Positions 7,072 through 12,343 of a stretch of 12,343 nucleotides of DNA are shown in pieces. Within the stretch, counting starts at the first letter, position 1. Each line of letters starts with the position of its first letter. The position numbers and the translations under genes are program-made. Below the pieces are notes generated by a model, which ran no database searches, was not told the origin of the DNA, and saw only the letters and a program-made list of their open reading frames with translations. The DNA comes from Candidatus Jordarchaeum madagascarense (GTDB taxonomy: Archaea; Asgardarchaeota; Jordiarchaeia; Jordiarchaeales; Jordiarchaeaceae), in NCBI GenBank assembly GCA_019056875.1, contig DXJA01000343.1, positions 1-12,343 on the forward strand. The letters run 5' to 3'.

Positions 7072-7410
7072 ATGACTTTTTTGTTTGATGTTGCTTCTGT
7101 TTTGATGATTGCCGTGGGCTGTGGCTACATACTTTTGATTGCTGTAGCCTACTTTTCATATAAGCGGTCTGGATCAAAGTTTATTCTGTTCTTTATGGGT
7201 GCTTCCGCTGTGCTCTTCCTTATGAATTTATATGGGGGTGTGGCTGGGGCTTATCACCCCTTTGATGGGATTCTTTTAGAATATTTACCCACTGGTGAGC
7301 TCATTTATAGCTCCTTATTGGCGGATCTGACGGTTAAAAATATGGTAATTTTTGAAACTATGGGTGTATTAGCGATTATTTTGTTTATAATTGCCCTTTT
7401 CAAGGGATAA
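7072..7410 (+). CDS. Small four-segment membrane protein 2, likely paralogue of protein 1
   Basis: 112 aa from ATG 7072, with AAGGAGG at about 7058-7064 lying inside the end of the preceding gene, so translational coupling is likely. Family not recognised. Hydrophobic segments are about 7-28, 37-56, possibly 75-85, and 91-110. The basic turn YKRSGSK (30-36) falls in the same place as YKRGRR in the preceding protein, followed by a similar FILFF/VLFLLF segment, and both end with a hydrophobic helix beginning near a Phe (VIFE, VFQS). This points to tandem duplication and divergence. Partner and substrate unknown. Confidence 0.75.
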   Translation: MTFLFDVASVLMIAVGCGYILLIAVAYFSYKRSGSKFILFFMGASAVLFLMNLYGGVAGAYHPFDGILLEYLPTGELIYSSLLADLTVKNMVIFETMGVLAIILFIIALFKG

Positions 7411-7433
7411 TCTTTTAAAATAAGATTTAAGCA

Positions 7434-7440
7434 TTTAATA
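7434..7440 (+). promoter_or_regulatory. TATA-like element before the HIT gene
   Basis: TTTAATA at 7434-7440 lies 30 nt before the GTG start at 7470. With no clear ribosome site before that GTG, a leaderless or nearly leaderless transcript is plausible. Confidence 0.35.
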
Positions 7441-7469
7441 CTTTAAGATTAAGTTGTTATAAAAGTGGC

Positions 7470-8021
7470 GTGAAAAGGAGTCAGCGAACTATTAAGAAGG
7501 AATTGGGTGTTAGAACTTTGATAAAAAAGTTTCGCTTCTATATTTGTGCTCCCAGTAAGGGTGATTACGCCAGAGGTGAGAACCGGCCCAACGTCGATTG
7601 TATTCTTTGCTCCATTGCGGGTGGAGATCCCAATGTTCAGCAGAAAGTTGTTTATCGCAACAATGAAAACATGGTGGTTCTGAATATTTACCCCTACAAT
7701 CCTGGTCACCTACTGATATTTCCGATTAGACATATTGAAGATTTTGAGGGGCTGAGTGAAGAAGAGATATTTAGCTTATTCACATTGTCACAGAAATCAG
7801 TGAAATTATTGAAGGAAGTTTACCATCCTCAGGGCTTCAATATCGGTGTTAATCAGGGTGAGTCCGCCGGTGCCAGTATAAAGCATTTCCATATACAGGT
7901 TGTACCCCGGTACAATAGTGAAATAGGTTTCATGGAAACTATAAATGGTACCAGAGTAGTAGTGGAAACTCTGGATGAAACCCTTCGAAAGCTCAGAAGC
8001 AAAGCTAGTATACTTGAGTAA
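7470..8021 (+). CDS. HIT-family nucleotide hydrolase or Ap4A phosphorylase-like protein
   Basis: 183 aa, GTG start at 7470; a TTG at 7503 with AAGGAA before it is an alternative. The HIT fold is clear: CILC (44-47), NIYPYNPGHLLIFP (72-85), GFNIGVNQGESAGASIKHF (122-140), then the catalytic run HFHIQ (139-143) and VPRYNSEIGFM. The late part, including the TRVVVETLDETL stretch, matches the longer Fhit-like/Ap4A phosphorylase group (Rv2613c type) rather than the short HINT proteins. The histidine triad is H139-H141 with Gln143 in the third place, as in galactose-1-phosphate uridylyltransferase and yeast Ap4A phosphorylases, where nucleotidyl transfer to phosphate or sugar phosphate occurs. Substrate is inferred to be a dinucleoside polyphosphate or similar nucleotide. 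It has its own promoter. Confidence 0.87.
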   Translation: MKRSQRTIKKELGVRTLIKKFRFYICAPSKGDYARGENRPNVDCILCSIAGGDPNVQQKVVYRNNENMVVLNIYPYNPGHLLIFPIRHIEDFEGLSEEEIFSLFTLSQKSVKLLKEVYHPQGFNIGVNQGESAGASIKHFHIQVVPRYNSEIGFMETINGTRVVVETLDETLRKLRSKASILE

Positions 8022-8068
8022 TTCTTTATTCCAGAATTTTTACTCTCGAAGGTTAATGTTAATATCAC

Positions 8069-8075
8069 TTTATAT
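8069..8075 (+). promoter_or_regulatory. TATA box for the DUF2148 gene
   Basis: TTTATAT at 8069-8075, 82 nt before the ATG at 8157, would give a leader of about 55 nt carrying GGAG at 8144-8147. The 135-nt gap holds no gene. Confidence 0.4.
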
Positions 8076-8156
8076 CTCTCGATTAACGCCCCCATATCTC
8101 TTTCCAAGACACTTGTTAGTTCTTTTAACCCAAATTGGAGTTTGGAGAAGTTATAG

Positions 8157-8699
8157 ATGGTTAAGTATTTTGATGATATAAAAAAGGATGGTGTGCTAAG
8201 TGTTGCGCTCCAAATGATGATAAGTGCAAAAACCGCACCCAAGGGTTTAGGTCAGGACTCGGTTATTATAGCAATTGTTTCTGATGAGGAAAAAGAAAAA
8301 ATTGCAGAACAGATGCATCAACTTGCGGATATAGCTGGAAAAAATTTCCATAGAGACGCTAGAGGTGTGGAGCAAGCCCTAACAGTTTTACTTTTCGGAA
8401 TCAAAAACACTGATACACCGGAGGCTGATTGCGGCGCCTGCGGTTTCGCGACCTGTGAGGAGTTTCTAAAACAAGAAAAGAAAGGATTGCCTTTTCCAGG
8501 ACCTTTTTGCTGTTTCAAACTTGTTGACTTGGGAATAGCAATAGGCTCTGCGGTAAAAACAGCGGCTCTAACAAGTGTCGATAACCGGATAATGTACCGC
8601 ATTGGTGTGGCTGCGAAGCTTCTGAACCTAATAGATGCCGACTATCTTCTGGGGGTTCCCCTCTCGGCCACTTCGAAGAATATCTTTTTTGACCGCTAA
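8157..8699 (+). CDS. DUF2148 ferredoxin-domain protein
   Basis: 180 aa, ATG start with GGAG (8144-8147) 9 nt upstream. It matches the DUF2148 family, found mostly in anaerobic archaea and bacteria. The cysteine cluster DCGACGFATC gives C92, C95 and C100, and FCCF adds C118 and C119, enough to bind a [4Fe-4S] cluster. The family core KLVDLGIAIGSAV (121-133) and DNRIMYRIGVAA (142-153) follows. The N-terminal part (about residues 12-80) has the repeated alpha/beta character usual for the family. No reaction is established; an electron-carrier or reductase role is inferred from the cysteines. It stands alone between the HIT gene and carA, with a hairpin on its downstream side. Confidence 0.9.
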   Translation: MVKYFDDIKKDGVLSVALQMMISAKTAPKGLGQDSVIIAIVSDEEKEKIAEQMHQLADIAGKNFHRDARGVEQALTVLLFGIKNTDTPEADCGACGFATCEEFLKQEKKGLPFPGPFCCFKLVDLGIAIGSAVKTAALTSVDNRIMYRIGVAAKLLNLIDADYLLGVPLSATSKNIFFDR

Positions 8700-8724
8700 T
8701 TTCTTTACTCTCGCATAGCAATGG

Positions 8725-8752
8725 TGGAACACTGTTTTTGGGGATTGTTCCA
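8725..8752 (+). terminator. Hairpin between DUF2148 and carA (terminator or carA operator)
   Basis: TGGAACA (8725-8731) and TGTTCCA (8746-8752) form a perfect 7-bp inverted repeat with a 14-nt loop, extendable by G-U pairs. It is about 26 nt after the DUF2148 stop and 20 nt before the carA TATA box, so it could end the first transcript or bind a regulator of the second. No T-run follows the stem. Confidence 0.35.
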
Positions 8753-8772
8753 TTTACTTCACAAAATTTAAA

Positions 8773-8780
8773 TATTTATA
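8773..8780 (+). promoter_or_regulatory. TATA box of the carAB operon
   Basis: TATTTATA at 8773-8780, the same octamer as at 54-61. Its centre is about 28 nt before the GTG at 8805, the spacing expected for a transcript beginning almost at that codon. It abuts an ATG at 8781, which would therefore not be transcribed from this promoter. Confidence 0.55.
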
Positions 8781-8804
8781 ATGTTGAGTTTGCCGAGGGT
8801 TGCA

Positions 8805-9956
8805 GTGTCTAAGAACGAGTCTATAAAAACGGAAAAAAAGGCTGTACTGGTACTTGAAGATGGTTCCTGTTTCATAGGCACCGGTTTTGGTGCCAAGGGA
8901 AAGATTCATGGCGAAATAGTATTCAACACTGGTATGGTTGGATATCCTGAAGCTCTTACTGACCCATCTTATCACGGTCAAATTCTTGTTTTAACTTACC
9001 CCCTTATAGGAAATTACGGGGTTCCTTCTTGGAATGTTTTGGATCGATGGAAGATACCTAAATTTTTCGAGTCCGAAAACATTAAGGTAAACGGATTTGT
9101 GGTTCATGAATATTGCGATAGGCCTCATCACTGGCAGTCTACACAGACTCTTGGTAATTGGCTTGAAAGCGAGAATATTCCCGGCTTACAGGGGATAGAT
9201 ACTCGATTGTTAACAAAGAAGCTTCGGGTACACGGTGTCATGTTGGGTGTTCTAGAGGTTTTCGAAGAGGGCGTAGAACCCAATCTGGATAGCTTGATTA
9301 AAGAAGCTACACGGGTTCCTGATCCTAATGATTTAGATCTTGTGGCTGAGGTTACATGTAAGGAACCCATCTTTTATGATAATGAAGCGCGTAAAAGAGT
9401 TGTGGTCATAGACTGCGGAGTGAAACACAACGTTTTACGGGAGCTCTTAGCTTGTGGAGTTGATGTGGTAAGGGTTCCCTATAATTTTTTCGCGGACGAG
9501 ATTATGGAGTATAAGCCCTCTGGAGTATTAATTACGAATGGACCGGGTGATCCCAAAAAAGTTCCAGACACAATTGCAACCGTGAACAATTTGATAGAAG
9601 ACAATGTTCCCGTGATGGGTATTTGCTTTGGTAATCAGATAGTTTCCCTGGCTTGTGGTGGTGACACATACAAATTGAAATACGGACATCGTTCACATAA
9701 CCAACCCTGCGTTGACTTGTTCACTGGAAGGTGTTATATTACTAACCAGAACCATGGTTATGCGGTAAACTTGGATTCACTTAAAGACACAGATTTAGAA
9801 CTGTGGTTTCAGAATGTGAATGATAAAACTGTTGAGGGAGTCCGGCACAAGAAGCGTAATGTTCTTTCTGTTCAGTTTCATCCAGAGCATGCTGCGGGGC
9901 CTGTAGACACTAAGTATATTTTTGATCTTTTCCTTAATATGCTGGAGAGTGCCTGA
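8805..9956 (+). CDS. carA: Carbamoyl-phosphate synthase small subunit
   Basis: 383 aa from GTG 8805. The frame is open from ATG 8781 (391 aa), but that ATG touches the TATA box, whereas GTG 8805 has GAGGG (8795-8799) and suits the promoter. The N-terminal interaction domain is typical (VLEDGS, FNTGMVGYPEALTDPSY). The class I glutaminase domain has the nucleophile C274 in GICFGNQ and the partners H359 and E361 in QFHPE, so the triad is complete and activity is expected. Asn stands where GICLGHQ has His. The enzyme releases ammonia from glutamine and passes it to CarB to make carbamoyl phosphate for pyrimidine and arginine synthesis. carB starts 2 nt after the stop. Confidence 0.95.
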   Translation: MSKNESIKTEKKAVLVLEDGSCFIGTGFGAKGKIHGEIVFNTGMVGYPEALTDPSYHGQILVLTYPLIGNYGVPSWNVLDRWKIPKFFESENIKVNGFVVHEYCDRPHHWQSTQTLGNWLESENIPGLQGIDTRLLTKKLRVHGVMLGVLEVFEEGVEPNLDSLIKEATRVPDPNDLDLVAEVTCKEPIFYDNEARKRVVVIDCGVKHNVLRELLACGVDVVRVPYNFFADEIMEYKPSGVLITNGPGDPKKVPDTIATVNNLIEDNVPVMGICFGNQIVSLACGGDTYKLKYGHRSHNQPCVDLFTGRCYITNQNHGYAVNLDSLKDTDLELWFQNVNDKTVEGVRHKKRNVLSVQFHPEHAAGPVDTKYIFDLFLNMLESA

Positions 9957-9957
9957 G

Positions 9958-11646
9958 ATGCCTAAGCTTGAAGGAATTAAAAGGGTCTTAATTCTGGGCA
10001 GTGGGGCGGTGAGAATTGGCCAGGCTGGAGAGTTCGATTATTCTGGTAGTCAAGCTTTGAAGGCGATGAAGGAGGAGGGAATAGAAACCGTTCTGGTAAA
10101 TCCTAACATAGCAACCATTCAGACAGATCCGGGATTTGCCGAAAAAGTGTATTTGTTGCCACTTGTTCCCAATTATATTGAGCGGGTTATTGAGAGGGAG
10201 AAGCCGGACGGAATCCTATTGAGTTTTGGGGGTCAGACTGCTCTTAACTGTGGTGTTGAACTAGCTAAGAGTGGCGTTCTCGACAAGCATAATGTTAAGG
10301 TCTTAGGAACTCCTATCAGGGCTATTGAGATTACTGAGGATAGAGAACTTTTCAGAAATGCAATGGGGGAGGCAGGAGTCAAAGTTCTGAAGAGTGCCAC
10401 TGCTTCCTCTATAGCTGGAGCCTTAAAAATAGCTGAGGGAATAGGCTACCCCATCATGGTAAGAGTGGCCTACACTCTAGGGGGTCAAGGTTCTGGAGTT
10501 GCTTACAATAAGGATGATCTTGAGGAGATTGTGAGTAGGGGATTAGCCCAAAGTATGATATCTCAGGTTCTGATAGAACAGTATGTTGGTAAATGGAAGG
10601 AAATCGAATATGAGGTAGTCCGCGACTCTATGGACAATTGTATAACGGTTTGTAATATGGAAAACTTTGATCCCATGGGTATACATACCGGGGAATCAAT
10701 AGTAGTGGCTCCCAGTCAAACCCTTACAAACAAGGAATACCATACCCTCAGAGAGGCTTCCATTCGCGTTATACGCTACCTAGGAATTGTGGGAGAGTGT
10801 AACATTCAGTACGCGTTGGATCCAAAATCCTTGGATTTCTATGCTGTTGAGGTTAACGCGCGATTATCTCGTTCCTCTGCGCTCGCATCAAAAGCCACGG
10901 GTTATCCCCTAGCATACATAGCTGCCAAATTGGCTATAGGATACACCCTACCCGAACTAACCAATAAGGTGACCGGCATAACCACGGCCTGCTTTGAACC
11001 AGCATTGGACTATCTAGTGGTTAAGATACCTCGTTGGGATCTTCAAAAGTTTATCAATGTTAATAGACATATTGGAACGCAGATGAAGAGCGTGGGGGAG
11101 GCCATGGCTATTGGTAGGTGTTTCGAGGAAGCGATTCAAAAAGCTATTCGAATGTTGGATATAGGTGCTGTGGGATTAGTAGGGAATGTGGACGAGGTTA
11201 AACCGGAGCCACTAGATCACATAAAGTATCTCTTATCAAATCCTACGGATGAAAGAATTTTCAAAGTGGTTAAGGCTATAAAGAGAGAATTATCAATCGA
11301 CGAGATTTACTCACTTACTGGAATTGATAAGTGGTTTCTATATAAAATTCAGAATATAATAAAAATGGAGGAGCGTTTGAAAAACCTAAATCTCGATGAT
11401 TCTCAGGAACTTGAAAGGATTTTAAAGAAGGCGAAACAGTTAGGGTTTTCCGATGAGCAAATAGCGAACTGCCTTAACACCAGTGAAAATGAAATAAGAA
11501 GTTTAAGGAAGCGGTTTAAGATACTGCCTGTTATAAAACAGATAGACACTCTAGCAGCCGAGTGGCCGGCTCAAACCAATTATCTATACGCAACCTATGG
11601 GGGGGAAGAGGATGATATAATACTGTACAATTGTACATCTACTTAA
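9958..11646 (+). CDS. carB: Carbamoyl-phosphate synthase large subunit, N-terminal half only
   Basis: 562 aa from ATG 9958, with GGAGAG (9944-9949) inside the end of carA; coupled translation is likely. It covers the carboxyphosphate-forming ATP-grasp domain: GSGAVRIGQAGEFDYSG (14-30), LLSFGGQTALN (87-97), MVRVAYTLGGQGSG (167-180), EVNARLSRSSALASKATGYPL (298-318, shown as key residues E298, N300, R302). The oligomerization domain follows to IDTLAAEWPAQTNYLYATY (about 529-547). It then stops, where the usual protein of about 1070 aa goes on to a second ATP-grasp half and an allosteric domain. The last dozen residues are not family-like. Split CarB is known in Methanocaldococcus jannaschii and Aquifex, so this may be a working half with its partner elsewhere, or a gene cut by the toxin-antitoxin insertion that follows. 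The window does not decide. Confidence 0.93.
   Translation: MPKLEGIKRVLILGSGAVRIGQAGEFDYSGSQALKAMKEEGIETVLVNPNIATIQTDPGFAEKVYLLPLVPNYIERVIEREKPDGILLSFGGQTALNCGVELAKSGVLDKHNVKVLGTPIRAIEITEDRELFRNAMGEAGVKVLKSATASSIAGALKIAEGIGYPIMVRVAYTLGGQGSGVAYNKDDLEEIVSRGLAQSMISQVLIEQYVGKWKEIEYEVVRDSMDNCITVCNMENFDPMGIHTGESIVVAPSQTLTNKEYHTLREASIRVIRYLGIVGECNIQYALDPKSLDFYAVEVNARLSRSSALASKATGYPLAYIAAKLAIGYTLPELTNKVTGITTACFEPALDYLVVKIPRWDLQKFINVNRHIGTQMKSVGEAMAIGRCFEEAIQKAIRMLDIGAVGLVGNVDEVKPEPLDHIKYLLSNPTDERIFKVVKAIKRELSIDEIYSLTGIDKWFLYKIQNIIKMEERLKNLNLDDSQELERILKKAKQLGFSDEQIANCLNTSENEIRSLRKRFKILPVIKQIDTLAAEWPAQTNYLYATYGGEEDDIILYNCTST
11615..11637 (+). promoter_or_regulatory. Toxin-antitoxin promoter: TATA-like box and 14-nt palindrome
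   Basis: ATATAATA (11615-11622) is followed at once by the perfect palindrome TGTACAATTGTACA (11624-11637). Both lie inside the last codons of the truncated carB and 20-42 nt before the toxin ATG. A palindrome between TATA box and start site is where an autoregulating antitoxin-toxin complex would bind; this function is inferred. Confidence 0.5.
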
Positions 11647-11656
11647 GAGGAGAGGC

Positions 11657-12055
11657 ATGAACCTGATCGTGGATACTTCTGTGATCATCGCAGTTGTCAC
11701 AAATGAAAAACACAAGAAAAAATTAATTCGCCTAACAAAAGGCGTTGATTTGATTGCTCCCCCGTCCCTCCACTGGGAGATAGGCAACGCATTTTCAGCT
11801 ATGTTCAAAAGGAAGAAAATCTCGTTTGATCAGGCTATGGAGGCCTTGATGTCGTACAAGCAGATTCCTCTAAGATTTTCACCAATTGAGCTTGATACAT
11901 CCCTTGAGCTTGCCTCAGAGCTTGATATTTATGCCTACGATGCTTATGTCATCGGTTGTGCTCTGAAGCATAAGGCTCCTCTTCTCTCTCTAGATGAAGG
12001 GTTGTTGAGTGCCGGCAAAAAAGCCGGCGTAGCAATAAGAGAGGTGCAAAGATGA
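11657..12055 (+). CDS. vapC: PIN-domain ribonuclease toxin (VapC family)
   Basis: 132 aa, ATG with GAGGAGAGG directly upstream (11647-11655). It has the PIN fold and all four acidic metal ligands: D6 in IVDTSV, E41 in HWEIGNA, D95 in YAYDAYVIGCA, D113 in LSLDEGL. VapC toxins cut tRNA or rRNA with magnesium and are held inactive by their antitoxin. The stop overlaps the antitoxin start by 4 nt (ATGA), so the two are translated together. The toxin comes first, the reverse of the usual vapBC order. Near its end GCCGGC, six A, GCCGGC (12011-12028) forms a strong hairpin within the coding sequence, about 25 nt ahead of the antitoxin start. No residue needed for activity is missing. Confidence 0.9.
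   Translation: MNLIVDTSVIIAVVTNEKHKKKLIRLTKGVDLIAPPSLHWEIGNAFSAMFKRKKISFDQAMEALMSYKQIPLRFSPIELDTSLELASELDIYAYDAYVIGCALKHKAPLLSLDEGLLSAGKKAGVAIREVQR
12011..12028 (+). repeat. GCCGGC-A6-GCCGGC hairpin at the toxin 3' end
   Basis: GCCGGC at 12011-12016 and 12023-12028 around six A. It encodes Ala-Gly-Lys-Lys-Ala-Gly, so it may be mere coding coincidence, yet in RNA it would be a stable stem 23 nt ahead of the antitoxin start codon. Confidence 0.3.
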
Positions 12056-12270
12056 CGATTTATACCTTTTCTGAAGCCAGGCAGAAGTTTGCCTCTGTTC
12101 TTGAAAAAGCAAAGGTCGAGGGGAAAGTTTTGATAAAACGGAAAGACGGGTCTGTTTTCTTAATTAAACCTCTTTCCAGAAAAGGATCTTCTCTCGATGT
12201 TGAAGGTGTTGACCTTAAATTATCTGCAGACGAAATCATTGACATAATACGAGAAGTTCGAGAGCGATAG
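12052..12270 (+). CDS. Phd/YefM-like antitoxin partner of the PIN toxin
   Basis: 72 aa, ATG overlapping the toxin stop. The N-terminal half, YTFSEARQKFASVLEKAK then GKVLIKRKDGSVFLIKPL, has the helix-strand pattern and key Ser-Glu-Ala-Arg start of Phd/YefM antitoxins, which dimerise and bind operator DNA. The C-terminal part (about 50-72) is acidic then helical, as expected for the segment that wraps around the toxin active site. Coupling to a PIN toxin rather than a RelE or Doc toxin is common in archaea. It probably represses its own operon at the palindrome 11624-11637. The ribosome site would lie in the toxin gene (GAGGTG, 12041-12046). Confidence 0.82.
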   Translation: MTIYTFSEARQKFASVLEKAKVEGKVLIKRKDGSVFLIKPLSRKGSSLDVEGVDLKLSADEIIDIIREVRER

Positions 12271-12296
12271 AACAAGTACAAAGTGGGACATATTTA

Positions 12297-12324
12297 GCTT
12301 GCAACTGCTTTTGCAAGCCTTTTT
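12297..12324 (+). terminator. Hairpin with T-tract after the toxin-antitoxin pair
   Basis: GCTTGCAA (12297-12304) and TTGCAAGC (12311-12318) form a perfect 8-bp stem with a 6-nt loop, followed by C and five T (12320-12324). This is the one classic stem plus T-run in the window, 27 nt after the antitoxin stop. Confidence 0.6.
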
Positions 12325-12343
12325 ACGAAAACTCTTTGCAGAA

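Noticed and set aside
8781..8804. ATG start of carA
   Set aside because: It directly abuts the TATA box and would lie upstream of the transcript; kept only as an alternative if another promoter is used.
9922..9957. Upstream in-frame start for carB inside carA
   Set aside because: ATG 9958 has a properly spaced GGAGAG and gives the typical N-terminus; the extra residues are carA sequence in another frame.
1..12343. CRISPR array or insertion sequence
   Set aside because: No regularly spaced repeats and no transposase or long terminal inverted repeats were found.

Overview
The window looks like a piece of an archaeal chromosome. It carries a complete group II chaperonin (thermosome) with a Gly/Met-rich tail, an FmdE-family protein, a DUF2148 iron-sulfur protein, archaeal TATA boxes (TTTATATA, TATTTATA) about 25-30 nt upstream of transcript starts, GGAGG-type ribosome binding sites, and frequent TTG/GTG starts. 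Codon usage is moderately AT-rich. A TACK-type or Bathyarchaeia-like anaerobe fits best, but that placement is inferred from gene content, not from a tree. I saw no tRNA, rRNA, CRISPR array or insertion sequence.

Layout. 1-236: A-rich leader with a TATA box and an 11-bp direct repeat. 237-1583: a fusion of an IscU Fe-S scaffold to a thioredoxin-reductase-like flavoprotein that lacks the redox CxxC. 1584-1784: a non-coding, strongly self-complementary stretch in front of fmdE (1785-2384). trmO/tsaA (2842-2369, minus strand) overlaps fmdE tail to tail. 2999-4498: a 499-aa multi-pass membrane protein. 4499-4891: a long intergenic region ending in the thermosome promoter. 4892-6556: thermosome. 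6686-7410: two small tandem membrane proteins that look like paralogues. 7470-8021: HIT-family nucleotide hydrolase/transferase. 8157-8699: DUF2148 protein. 8805-9956 and 9958-11646: carA and a carB that stops at the junction between its two halves. 11657-12270: a PIN toxin followed by a Phd/YefM-like antitoxin, ending in a hairpin plus T-tract.

How the genes relate. carA and carB are one transcription unit making carbamoyl phosphate for pyrimidine and arginine synthesis. The C-terminal ATP-grasp half of CarB is not in the window; a toxin-antitoxin cassette occupies the place where it would be expected. The IscU fusion, DUF2148 and FmdE proteins all point to iron-sulfur and anaerobic redox metabolism, but they do not form one operon here.

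The points most worth following up are the IscU-flavoprotein fusion with YVTY in place of CxxC, the potential switch-like RNA before fmdE, the half-length carB beside a toxin-first TA module, and abrupt base-composition switches that fall inside genes rather than at their borders.
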